This document shows, piece by piece, positions 55,359 to 64,000 of a DNA stretch of 64,000 bases. The notes beneath the pieces were generated by a model, which saw only the letters and a program-made list of their open reading frames with translations, was not told the DNA's origin and did no database searches. The position numbers and the translations under genes are program-made. This DNA is from Ipomoea triloba (Eukaryota; Streptophyta; Magnoliopsida; Solanales; Convolvulaceae), in assembly GCF_003576645.1 (NCBI RefSeq), contig NC_044925.1, positions 3,674,551-3,738,550 on the forward strand, given 5' to 3'. Numbering within the stretch: the stretch's first letter is position 1; every line of letters begins with the position of its first letter.

Positions 55359-56599
55359 AATTGCAAAAGATGACCTTTTAGCAGAGCCAACTACATTTCT
55401 GCATCTACCATGCATCCTGTTTCCAGGCAAGATCATCTGATACTGTGGGTTTGAATAGCCTAATTGGGCGGAGGCCGGTGAAAAGCCAAGCCCAACACCG
55501 GTGAGGTTGGGGTGGCCGAGAGAACTGTTGGGTGGAGATCGGTGAAAGGTCAAGTCTAACACTATGTCTCTCGAAGCTTTTGACCTAATGGTAACTGGTA
55601 AATGTTTGATCCTAAGGACCTAAGCAACCTCAAGCATCAACAAAGCTCAAGATTCCATTGTACTGCCCACAATTGGATGGACATAGAAATCAACGAAAGC
55701 AAAGAAATATTTATTAGCAATTAGTATAGTAAATGGATGGAGTTTACTGTTTCCTTATTTGGCTTAGAACTTAGTTCTCTTCAAAATAGATATGGCAGAA
55801 ATTAAATGAGGGAGATGAATTTTGATTAAACATATATACACATGGTTATTAATAACATTTTATTGTTAATATATTACTCTAGTTTTTTTTGTTTTTTTTA
55901 AAAGGATAAAATATTGAGTATTACTTAAGATTTCGTAAATTATCAGCACTACTTGAGTATTAATTTATTGTTATACACATTACTTAGCCATTCCATTTTA
56001 TGCCTTGGTTTGCTAAATCATAAATGCAACTTTATTCAAAATATTTATAATTAAACTTTGTTGTGACATTTTCTGTTTCTTAAAAGTAAAAAATGACATA
56101 TGACAAGAAGGTACTGACGCTCCACCATTATAGATCTTCAAGATAATAGTGATAAAGCTCATGAATCTTGAGAATAGCATCTCTCAAGCTCCAAAGGTAT
56201 ATCTTCTACAAAGTAATATGTATACATAATACATTTGTGCTTTATGTACTCTGTTTGAATTCATGAGGTGATTCAAGCATAAGTCAATAACCGACTAGGC
56301 ACTATTCGCCAATATTTGGATGAAACTTTAGGTATATACGATTAAATCTTTGTGGATGTTTATGTATACTTGATAAATCTTGGCAGTATTCGCCAATATT
56401 TGGATGAAATTTTAGATATATACGATTAGATCTATGAGGATGTTTATGTATACTAGATAAATCTTCTATGATTGTATTCAATCTCTTGATTCAATAATAA
56501 AAAGGATTTAATTGTAACAACTTACTTTTAATATATTTGATAATGTAGGGTTTTTTTGGTTTTCTCTAATATTTCAATTAAGTTCCATATTTTACTTGG
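55359..56599. other. 3' flank of the PPR gene, no further gene seen
   Basis: 55445-55560 has a self-similar (G/A)GCCGGTGAAA(A)G and CCAACACCGGTGAGGTTGGG segment. A ~75-bp duplication (CGCCAATATTTGGATGAA(A/A)(C/T)TTTAG, ATATACGATTA, GGATGTTTATGTATACT) occurs at about 56307 and 56389. Nothing coding. Confidence 0.45.
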
Positions 56600-56835
56600 A
56601 GAGCCTTGCATAATATCCTGCCTAGTGCCTACTGCTACCAGCTTAAGGAAACAAAGATACGTTGGGTGCATTATGGCACTGTGGGTTGGATCATTTACAG
56701 CAGAAGTGAATGGCCCTTTGCAGTGTATACAAGACCCTTTAATGGCGGAGGCATGTGCTTTAGGGATCAAAGACTATGGTTTTTCATGCAAATAAGACTT
56801 GGGAAGCTATTATTAGCCATTGAAATGTTGTGAAA
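56600..56835 (+). mobile_element. LINE RNase H relic
   Basis: Across two frames, pieces such as IMALWVGSFTAEVNGPLQCI and QDPLMAEACALGIKD resemble the middle of a plant L1 RNase H-like domain (xAVNGPL...DPLMAEALAL). Frameshifted and short. The rest of the LINE is not visible here. Confidence 0.45.
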
Positions 56836-57120
56836 AACTTCACATCTTTAACTAATAAAATTTTGTTTAGAAAAAAATCACGCCTTTCAACTTATATGGA
56901 ACATTAGGTAAGCTTTTCATACAAATAGCATGACGCTACTATTAGCATGCAATTAAAATTTTTCACAAAATTTCATACTTTTCAACTTATGAAACTATGT
57001 GTGAATACAATTTTTTATTTTGAAAACAGGAAATAGTTTTTCAGTTTTCTAGAGCGTCGTTAAAATTTTCGTCGGGAAATAGAAGATTTTTTTGTATAAA
57101 AAAATGTTATTGATTTCATG

Positions 57121-57330
57121 TGTTTGTCCTTTGCTTTGCCTTGAATAGATGCCACTCAATATGCTCATCATGTTAATTATAAGAGCCTCCTTCAACAATA
57201 TGCACAAGAAGCACGACAATTTAGAACTACAGTCTCAATAGACGGAGAAGTTTGCACAACCGAAGGTTGCAGAGCATGATGTTGCCCCAGATATACAATG
57301 TAAAGTACGTACACTATGCTAAGTGTTACT
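57121..57330. repeat. Segmental repeat X, first copy
   Basis: TGTTTGTCCTTTGCTTTGCC, TTGAATAGATGCCACTCAAT, ATAAGAGCCTCCTTCAACAA and TATACAATGTAAAGTAC recur at 60866-61060 and from 63920 to the end of the window. It marks the start of a repeating multi-kilobase unit that contains the U1 genes. Confidence 0.75.
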
Positions 57331-57473
57331 AATGAAGATCGAGTATGCAATCTCAAATAAAATACTCCAATAAATAAAAGCTAGATCAGCCAATTTATGT
57401 TCAAGTGCAAACCCCCCGTAACATTTAGAACAAAGACATCACATCTAAACTAAAACTTGAACTGAAGTTTGGT

Positions 57474-57608
57474 GGGGGCTGCACGAACGCAATCTCTCTC
57501 TACCACAAATTACAAATTATGACATAGGCTCTCCCATTTAGGGAGGCCTTAGGCTAGCACCCCACCAATAGTGCAATGGAGGTCACTAGTCTAGGCCATG
57601 ACTCTTCC
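57474..57608 (-). pseudogene. Truncated U1 snRNA pseudogene
   Basis: Reads on the - strand from AGGAAGAGTCATGGCCTAGA through stem-loop 2 (CCATTGCACTATTGG), stem-loop 3 and a changed stem-loop 4 (GAGAGAGATTGCGTTCGTGC). The first ~36 nt of U1, including the ACUUACCUG splice-site-pairing end and half of stem-loop 1, are missing. The Sm region is duplicated (AATTTGTAATTTGTGG). No upstream sequence element is present. Non-functional. Confidence 0.85.
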
Positions 57609-57734
57609 TTTATTTTACTTTTACACTTGGAACCATGCATTCTCATAATTTTATGATTTCTATAATCTTGAAAAGAGTCCCACCACCACCACCTCTGCTT
57701 CAATTTTCATTTTGTTGAAGGCGTATCTATCACC

Positions 57735-57897
57735 TCTTATCTGTTATATGTAGTTTCTGTCCATATACTTGCTCAACCTACTGAAGCCCAACAAAGTCAA
57801 CATTGCCCCGACTGAGGCTCGAACCAATGACCTCCCACTTGGGAGAATCACTTCATGCCGTTTGATCACAAGGCCTTTGGCCTTGTTAAGAATACCA
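57735..57897 (-). mobile_element. SINE family 1, near full-length
   Basis: On the - strand it starts AACAAGGCCAAAGGCCTTGT and has box A region (GATCAAACGGCATGAAGTG) and box B (TTGGTTCGAGCCTCAGTCG), then TTGTTGGGCTTCAGTAGG and ACAGAAACTACATATAACAG. Confidence 0.7.
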
Positions 57898-58149
57898 ATA
57901 AGTTCTTTCCTCTTCTCCGCATTGAAATGCATTTCTTCTCTGGATTGGAATTAAACATTGAAATGCATTAGTTCACAACTAAATTAAAGCAACATATATG
58001 ATACTAGTGACTAATGGAACTAATCAGTTGGACAATATTTCAAAACTCCTATTTAATTAACTCGGCAAGTATTAGAATGTATTGAATAATATAATGGAAA
58101 ATAATTAGGTGTACTGGGTAACACATCAATCAATCACAGAGCTTAAACG

Positions 58150-58320
58150 TCCCATTTTGGTAAATAGTTGTTAGTTGATTGGGATAGAGAGTATAACTAG
58201 TTGTGAGATAGAGAGTATAACTAGTTGATAACATTATTTGATTGTAGAGAGCGTTTGGTAAATTAATTGTTTCGTATATATAAAATATAACATATACCCT
58301 CATGAGTCATGAATGCATGT
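58150..58320. mobile_element. MITE fragment (GTTTGGTAAAT family)
   Basis: TTTTGGTAAATAGTTGTTAG, TTGATTGGGATAGAGAG and GCGTTTGGTAAATTAATTG match the left half of the 23281-23605 element. A 29-bp stretch (GATAGAGAGTATAACTAGTTG) is duplicated. The right half is absent. Confidence 0.55.
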
Positions 58321-58490
58321 ATTCAATGTTTAAGTCAATACCATACTTAACTATAGGAGGCACCTTTAAATCCATACCATACTTAAATTAATTTTCATTC
58401 GCACCAAGCTGACCAAATTAATTATTAAGGGATAAAGTGCTGACAAAGTTAATTTTTTCATCCAAACTAAAACTTGAACTCAAGCTTAGT

Positions 58491-58649
58491 GAGGGCTGCG
58501 CGAACGCAATCCCCTCTGCCACAAATTATGACATAGGCTCTCCCATTTAGGGAGACCTTAGGCTAGCACCCCTCCAATAGTACAATGGAAGTCACTAGTC
58601 TAGGACATGGCTCTTCTTGATCAACCATTGACCCTGTCCAGGTAAGTAT
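58491..58649 (-). ncRNA. U1: U1 snRNA gene, copy 2 (variant)
   Basis: About 159 nt from 58649 down. The 5' end ATACTTACCTG pairs with 5' splice sites. Stem-loop 1 (ATGGTT-GATCAAGAAG-AGCCAT) binds U1-70K. Stem-loop 2 holds loop ATTGTAC, where plants and animals have ATTGCAC for U1A binding, so this copy has a C-to-U change in a key base. Stem-loop 3 (CTCCC-TAAAT-GGGAG), Sm site AATTTGTGG and stem-loop 4 with a TTCG loop complete it. The 3' flank CACTAAGCTTGAGTTCAA fits the plant snRNA 3' box CA(N3-10)AGTNNAA. A promoter element lies upstream. Nuclear, splicing of pre-mRNA; possibly a weakened variant. Confidence 0.9.
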
Positions 58650-58713
58650 GTTTCAAGTTGTTATAACTTATCTATTTGTAATACTTTTTTACCTTTCCGG
58701 TTTTATGACCTTT

Positions 58714-58724
58714 CAATGTGGGAC
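58714..58724 (-). promoter_or_regulatory. Upstream sequence element of U1 copy 2
   Basis: GTCCCACATTG on the - strand, 65-75 bp before the U1 5' end, differs from the plant snRNA USE (RTCCCACATCG) in one base. A TATA-like TTACAAATAGATA lies at -20 to -31, giving the USE-TATA spacing used for RNA polymerase II snRNA genes. Confidence 0.85.
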
Positions 58725-58849
58725 AACAATCTTAAATAATCTATATATGTAACTCCAACAACAACGTAACCATCAGTAGATGGACAAACAATACGTATGT
58801 AAGCAAAGGAATAAAAAGAAATTCAATTTGGATTTGGTTAGGCTTAGGC

Positions 58850-59880
58850 ACCTGCAAATAACTACCACAAATTATGACATCAACACTTCTTCCACTGCAC
58901 ACGCATGCATAAATGTATGTTTATACAGACTGCAGCGCTAAAACCAAATTGGAATTACATCTTCATATACATGCATTTGGCATCCCTATGTAAATCAAGC
59001 ACGCAACTTTGCGGAATTTACAATGCAAAAATGAAGGCCGGAAAGTGAATTAACTTTCCGGTTTTACCTTTTGGTTCTTTACTTTGCAGAAATAATTTTT
59101 CGCTTTTTACTTCTAGTACATCTTCTGAAGAATTAAGCTGAGACTTCTATAGCTACACATGTGAGCACAATAACGAATGGTAATAATGCAAAATGAAGGT
59201 TTTGGTGCCACGAATGTCATTAACACCGTCATATCCGAGGTTACGATTCAATTTCCAAATAAAGCAATTCTCGTTGATGCTTTCATATGTGATAACAGTA
59301 AATAAAAGTCTAGGACAAACAATTTCGCATGTGGGTTTGTTCTTGAAGAAGTCTTGTTTTTAATCATGGACAGATGTACGTAACAATTTCGATGGTAAGT
59401 AGTTCAAGGGTTTTAAAAAATTTTAATTTGCAGTGATAATGGGGAATAAATGAGTACGACTAAAAAAATGTTGTTTGTCATTAATTTGTAATAGTTACAA
59501 GTTCTAATCGTTTTCATTACTACAATTTATGATTATATTATTGTCTTATTCTATTTTATTTATTGTCTGTGCATCGGACAGTGCAAATACTAGTTTGCAC
59601 AACGAAAAGTTGCAGAACAGGATGCTGGTGTTACTAGTGAAGATCGAGTATATATGTAAGCCTATGTAATAAAGGGAGAGAAGTGTTTGGTTGCATTGTG
59701 GGGACGGATGAAAATTTTGATGCTTCCCTAGCTGATGCATCAGAACAAAAATTTATTCTGCAGTATAACATGCAAAACTAGGAATGAGATTTGCAGTATC
59801 GTCCATCAAAGCTAAAAGCTTAAGCCAATTGATTAGGAAGTGCAAACCACATAACTTTTACAGCAAAGACAACATCACAT
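58850..59880. other. Intergenic between U1 copies 2 and 3
   Basis: Starts with segment Z (GATTTGGTTAGGCTTAGGCA, CTACCACAAATTATGACATC) that also follows the U1 copies at 60.29 and 61.68 kb. Then unique AT-rich sequence. From 59590 (CGAAAAGTTGCAGAACAGGA, TGTTACTAGTGAAGATCGAG) it again matches the end of segment X. No gene seen. Confidence 0.5.
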
Positions 59881-59909
59881 CCAAATTAAATCGTGAACTG
59901 AAGTTTGGT

Positions 59910-60069
59910 GGGGGCTGCGCGAACGCAAGCCCCCTCTTCCACAAATTATGACATAGGCTCTCCCGTTTAGGGAGACCTTAAACTAGCACCCCTCCAATAG
60001 TGCAATGGAGGTCACTAGTCTAGGCCATGGCTCTTCTTGATCAGCCATTAACCCTGTCCAGGTAAGTAT
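59910..60069 (-). ncRNA. U1: U1 snRNA gene, copy 3
   Basis: 160 nt from 60069 down. It starts ATACTTACCTGGACAGGG and has an intact stem-loop 1 (ATGGCT / AGCCAT), the canonical ATTGCAC U1A loop, stem-loop 3 (CTCCC-TAAAC-GGGAG), Sm site AATTTGTGG and stem-loop 4 (GGGGGCTTGCG-TTCG-CGCAGCCCCC). The long-range helix region has changes (GTTAATGG, GCTAGTTTAAGG for GCTAGCCTAAGG). The 3' box is close to consensus (CACCAAACTTCAGTTCAC). Promoter element at 60133. Likely functional or nearly so. Confidence 0.92.
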
Positions 60070-60132
60070 GTTTTAATTGTTATAACTTATCTATTTGTAA
60101 TACTTTCCAACCTTTCCTGTTTTATGAACTTT

Positions 60133-60143
60133 CAATGTGGGAC
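60133..60143 (-). promoter_or_regulatory. Upstream sequence element of U1 copy 3
   Basis: GTCCCACATTG on the - strand, 64-74 bp before the U1 start, with the same TATA-like TTACAAATAGATA downstream as in the other copies. Confidence 0.85.
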
Positions 60144-60353
60144 AGCAACCTTAAATCATCTATATGACTATCTATGTAACTCCAACAAAAACGTAACCAT
60201 CAGTTTAAGCCCAAATCTCAAACGCATATATAGATGGATAGGCAATACGTATGTAAGCAAAGGAATAAAAAGATATTGAACTTGGATTTGGTTAGGCTTA
60301 GGCACCTGCAATTCTGCAAATAGCTACCAGTCTACCACAAATTATGACATCAA

Positions 60354-60398
60354 TAAATCCTCATCCGGTTCCTCTTCATCAGTATTCCTAAAGGCATT
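60354..60398 (-). pseudogene. Fragment of the lysine-rich gene's exon 2
   Basis: AAATCCTCATCCGGTTCCTC and TTCATCAGTATTCCTAAAGG match 62054-62100, the part of exon 2 coding for RNIDEEESDEDL. The rest of the gene body is deleted, and from about 60485 the sequence resumes with the gene's upstream flank (as at 63416). It shows that U1 and the protein gene were duplicated together. Confidence 0.75.
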
Positions 60399-60484
60399 GC
60401 ATAGGAATCCAAAACTGCTATTTCTCTAGAATTTGCTTCAGAGCTAGCCATGGATCAACTGCAGTTGACCCTGCGCCTCAAGGA

Positions 60485-60860
60485 TTGCCATAGTATATTT
60501 TCTTTTAGAAATGATATTCTTCAATTGTAGTTCTATTTGTCTGGTTCATTTGTGATCAAATGTCTTATTTCCACTCCTATTGTAAGTCTAGAATATTCAT
60601 GTTTTTGCACAAATATTGCATATTAGGATTTTTAGGTATTTGTTATGTGTTTTTTTAGCTACTGAATAACAAGAGATATTTGTGATGTTATATTGTTGTT
60701 GTAGGCTTTTTAGTTAAGATCTCAGTTTTTGGCTCAATAACCCTTGAATCAAGCTTATAAATAAATTAATAAATGAATTTGTTTAGTGCTCTTATTAAGA
60801 TTTGTGGTACTCATATGTGATGCATATATGGCAAAACTGAGTCTTTGAATAGATACCACT
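60485..60860. repeat. Segmental repeat W, first copy
   Basis: TTGCCATAGTATATTTTCTT, GTAGTTCTATTTGTCTGGTT, GTAAGTCTAGAATATTCATG, TATTAGGATTTTTAGGTATT and AATCAAGCTTATAAATAA match 63416-63760 in order. Not coding. Confidence 0.8.
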
Positions 60861-60865
60861 CATAT

Positions 60866-61060
60866 GTGTTTGTCCTTTGCTTTGCCTTGAATAGATACCA
60901 CTCAATATGCTCCTGTTAATTATAAGAGCCTAGAGAAGAACAGGATGCTGCTAGATATGCAATGTAAAGTACACTAAGCTAAGAATCGTTACTAATGAAG
61001 ATCTGGTATGCAGGCCCATGTTAAGTACACCAATAAATAAAAGGAGAGAAGTGGTTGGTC
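60866..61060. repeat. Segmental repeat X, second copy
   Basis: TGTTTGTCCTTTGCTTTGCC and TGAATAGATACCACTCAATA through AATGTAAAGTACACTAAGCT and ACCAATAAATAAAAG match 57121-57385. Confidence 0.8.
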
Positions 61061-61315
61061 AAGTTTGGAGTTTGGACTGCATGACAGAGTAATGTTTCTA
61101 GATTCACTCAATCATATACTACTAAGCTGATCAGAATCAGAACAAAAATTTATTATTCCACAGTAGAACATGCAAAACTGGGAATGAGATTTGCAGTATC
61201 ATCCACCAAAGCTAAAGGCTGAAGCCAATTTATGTGCAAATGCTAACCACTTTAACTTTTAGACCAAAGCCAACATCACCTCACATCCAAATTAAAACTT
61301 GAACTCAAACTTGGT

Positions 61316-61475
61316 GGGGGCTGCGCGAACGCAAGCCCCCTCTGCCACAAATTATGACATAGGCTCTCCCATTTAGGGAGACCTTAGGCTAGCACCCCTC
61401 CAATAGTGCAATGGAGGTCACTAGTCTAGGCCATGGCTCTTCTTGATCAGCCATTGACCCTGTCCAGGTAAGTAT
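61316..61475 (-). ncRNA. U1: U1 snRNA gene, copy 4 (best preserved)
   Basis: 160 nt from 61475 down: ATACTTACCTGGACAGGGTC, perfect stem-loop 1 (ATGGCT-GATCAAGAAG-AGCCAT), stem-loop 2 CCTCC-ATTGCACTATT-GGAGG with the U1A site, stem-loop 3 CTCCC-TAAAT-GGGAG, GCCTATGTCATAATTTGTGG with the Sm site, and stem-loop 4 with a TTCG loop and GGGGGC/GCCCCC stem. The 3' box CACCAAGTTTGAGTTCAA fits CA(N9)AGTNNAA exactly. Promoter element at 61540. It would form the U1 snRNP that recognises 5' splice sites. The best candidate for a functional gene in the cluster. Confidence 0.96.
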
Positions 61476-61539
61476 GTTTCAAGATGTTATAACTTATCTA
61501 TTTGTAATACTTTCCTACCTTTCCTGTTTTATGAACTTT

Positions 61540-61550
61540 CAATGTGGGAC
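61540..61550 (-). promoter_or_regulatory. Upstream sequence element of U1 copy 4
   Basis: GTCCCACATTG on the - strand, 65-75 bp before the U1 5' end. The TATA-like TTACAAATAGATA is at about -21 to -33. Confidence 0.88.
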
Positions 61551-61980
61551 AGCAACCTTAAATCATCTATACATGTAACTCCAACAAAAACGTAACCATC
61601 AGTTTTAGCCCAAATCTCAAACACATATAGATGGACAGACAATACGTATGTAAGCAAAGGAATAAAAAGAAATTGAACTTGGATTTGGTTAGGCTTAGGC
61701 ACCTGCAGTTCTGCAAATAGCTACCAGTCTACCACAAATTATGACATCAACACTTCTTCCACTACTTGAGTAGACTAATCCTCTTGACACTTTTTCCAAG
61801 AGTTACAAGATTGCCACTTCAGAAGCAAAATGGTAGGACACTTTGAACATAACTCTCAATGATAGAGCAGTAAGGTGCACAGATGGCAATTCTTGTTTAG
61901 AATTACAGAATATATTTTGTCAGGGCCAATATTAGTACGTACTTACACTTATACCTCCATTTTCGATTTCTTATTCAAAG

Positions 61981-63098
61981 CTAAAGTTGAAGATATCTGT
62001 TATTTTGGTGAAGACTCAGATATCTCATCTTCAATAACTGCTCTGCAATTCCAACTAAATCCTCGTCTGATTCCTCTTCATCAATATTCCTGAAGGCACC
62101 CACCTTTTCTCCAGTGCCACTTCCTTTTGCATCAGAACCAGACTTAATCAGTAGAGTAGTCCTCTCTTTCACTTTGGCATTAACATCATCACCTTCCTTG
62201 GCTTTTGCCTTACCATTTTTACTCACAGGAAGCAACCCAGCCATATCGCTCAGTTTATCAACAAACTCTTCAAATAAGTTGGCAAAAGTTTTAGGGTCAG
62301 CGGACTCGGAAGCCACCATTGATTCGTCAACAAAGGTATCCACTGCTACTGTCTCATCAGATGAATATGCAGATTGCAAATTCTCATCAGATGAATATGT
62401 AGATTGCAAATTAAAGATATACTGATCACCAGTAATGGCCTCAGCATACCCTGTATATGCTTCTGCAATTAAAACAACAACGATTCAAGTGACTAATGGA
62501 ATTAATTAAACTGAAATTAATCTATCATTTCAACAAGATTTTGGAAAGTACTGAACAATGGAAGATCATTAGGTGTGGATCAAACACACGCATTCACAAC
62601 TCGAACTTGAATCCATCGCAGCCTACAAAAGATGAATTCCCACAACAACACATACCTAGCTACCAACTGTATTATACGCTAAACCTAAACACCGATGATA
62701 TAAAATTAAATTGCATCCGCTCACAGAAACTTTTAAGAAATTGAATACATTCGGATCGGAATATATAAGCATAAACACAGTCGAATTATACACAGCGGCG
62801 AACTAATAAATTGCATGTGTATTCAATTCGCGGATTCAATCGTATACACTACAGATAACTAGAAAAGGATCGGAGATATACCTATGGTTGCCGCACATTC
62901 GCGAAGTGCTTGTTTCTGTCGTTCGGGATCTCCGTACATTTCAACCAGATAGTCCATCATAGTTTGAATCTCATCAAGTCGATGCCGACGATCTTCATCA
63001 TCTCCGTATCTGGCGAAGCTTCTCTCGTTCGGGAATTCCTTCTTGTTCTTCTTGCTCTTCTTGTTCTTCTTGCTCTTCTTGCTCTTCAAGCCCGCCAT
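61981..63098 (-). CDS. Unrecognised lysine-rich protein, two exons
   Basis: Exon 1 63098-62882 and exon 2 62462-61981 join at a GT-AG intron in phase (…ATIG donor, EAYTGYAEA) to give 232 aa. The N-terminus is a lysine/serine repeat (SKKSKKNKKSKKNKK), a likely nuclear or nucleolar signal. Residues ~33-85 (RLDEIQTMMDYLVEMYGDPE, RQKQALRECAATIG) look helical and charged. Next comes an imperfect repeat NLQSTYSSDE/NLQSAYSSDE, an amphipathic stretch (KTFANLFEEFVDKLSDMAGL), an acidic EEESDEDL segment and a stop after RYLQL. I do not recognise the family, and further splicing at the 3' end cannot be excluded. It lies about 500 bp upstream of U1 copy 4 on the same strand and has a truncated duplicate at 60354. 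Confidence 0.65.
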
Positions 63099-63199
63099 TT
63101 GTCACCTCTGAGAAACAGCAAAAAAGTTATAATAGAAGGAACACTTTAAACAAGAACCAATGAAATTCAAAGCTACAAGTTATTGAATTGGCGAGATGA

Positions 63200-63415
63200 A
63201 ATCACATACAGTGAATTTTGAAGTGTATTGCTTGAAGAAGAACTGCAGTTTGTGAGGAAGAGCATAGACGTCCTTTCTTAAAGAGGTTTTATTAGGGAAA
63301 AAGAAATGGCGCTAAAAAGCGGCTAAATAAATATCGGCCGCCATAACCGCATAAATAACTAAGCAAAAGTCAATTGCAGCGTGGAGCGCTAATTTGACCT
63401 TGCGTTGACTATAGA
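63200..63415 (-). promoter_or_regulatory. Probable promoter region of the lysine-rich gene
   Basis: Upstream (- strand sense) of the start codon at 63098. A possible intron or leader separates them. GCGGCCGATATTTATTTAGC at about 63325-63345 contains a TATTTA box, and the GC-richer words GCGCCATTTC and CCGCTTTTTA lie nearby. No sharper motif. Confidence 0.3.
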
Positions 63416-64000
63416 AATATTGCCATAGTGTATTTTCTTTAAGAAATGAGATTATTGTTTTTCAAAAAAAAAGAAAAAAAAAAAGAAATGAGATTCTTTG
63501 ATTGTAGTTTTATTTGTCTAGTTCATTTGTGATAAAATTCCTGATTTTAATTCTTATGGTAAGTCTAGAATATTTATGTTTTTGCACCAGCATTGCAGAT
63601 TAGGATTTTTAGGTATTTATTGTGTTTTTTTTAGTTAGTGAATAATAACATACAAGAGATAATTGTGTTGTTATATTGTTGTTTTAGGCTTTTTATTTTT
63701 GGCCAGCTTCCTGTCCATAACCATTGAATCAAGCTTATAAATAAGTAAATAAATTTTTTAGCTCAATTTCTAATTCTTCAATTATGGTATTGGTTCTCAA
63801 GAATATCACACTTTAGCATTATTATTATATTAATTTATGAGTTGATGCATATATGGAAAAAACTGAATCTTAGTTGTACCTTTAAAAAAAAAATAATGTT
63901 CTTGATTTCATGTGTTTTTCCTTTACTTTGCCTTGAATAGATGTTACTCAATATGCTGATGTTAGTTATAATTAAAAGCCTCCTTCAACAATATGCACAA
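63416..64000. repeat. Segmental repeats W and X, last copy (runs off the window)
   Basis: 63416-63760 matches repeat W (60485-60860). 63915-64000 matches repeat X (57121-57210), ending AGCCTCCTTCAACAATATGC. In the earlier copies X is followed by a U1 gene, so another unit probably continues beyond the end. Confidence 0.8.

Noticed and set aside
62114..62425. + strand frame of 103 aa over the lysine-rich gene
   Set aside because: Antisense shadow of exon 2. The - strand frame has proper splice sites and a plausible N-terminus.

Overview
The window is nuclear DNA of a flowering plant, most likely a eudicot. The genes have many short GT-AG introns, and their products match angiosperm families (ABCB transporter, SH3P3, AWPM-19, DYW-type PPR, SRG1-like dioxygenase). 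The spaces between them are AT-rich and full of small transposons, SINEs and microsatellites. I cannot name the species. An asterid is a guess from the protein matches only.

Layout: 1-15.4 kb is repeat-rich and has no convincing gene. 15.5-25.2 kb holds a small tandem cluster of SRG1-like 2-oxoglutarate/Fe(II) dioxygenases on the + strand: intact gene A (358 aa), a promoter-plus-exon-1 relic, and intact gene B (350 aa). Each copy is broken up by different MITEs. 25.2-33 kb is a transposon and microsatellite zone (copia 5' end, tRNA-iMet pseudogene, AAT arrays, a PIF/Harbinger derivative, MULE-type MITEs). 33.06-40.16 kb is a complete 12-exon ABCB9-type auxin/xenobiotic exporter on the - strand (1,274 aa). 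40.6-44.7 kb is a decayed CACTA element plus a LINE relic. 45.0-48.2 kb is a complete 10-exon SH3P3 orthologue on the - strand. 49-50.7 kb holds tandem repeats and a Helitron relic. 51.3-52.1 kb is an AWPM-19 membrane protein (- strand, 4 exons). 53.25-55.36 kb is an intronless PPR-DYW protein (+). 57-64 kb is a segmentally repeated region with four U1 snRNA copies on the - strand (three full-length with upstream sequence elements and 3' boxes, one truncated) and an unrecognised two-exon lysine-rich gene.

The genes do not form a pathway. They are independent single-gene transcription units, apart from the dioxygenase duplicates and the U1 cluster. The most interesting signals are: the U1 snRNA cluster; a family of 0.2-0.4 kb elements with a shared GTGGACC-type terminal core, 8-10 bp target-site duplications and interchangeable satellite-like interiors; and the gene-structure differences between the two dioxygenases (a GC-AG intron in A, a missing intron in B). 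Exon coordinates were worked out by hand from splice consensus, reading phase and family similarity. No alignment or database search was run.
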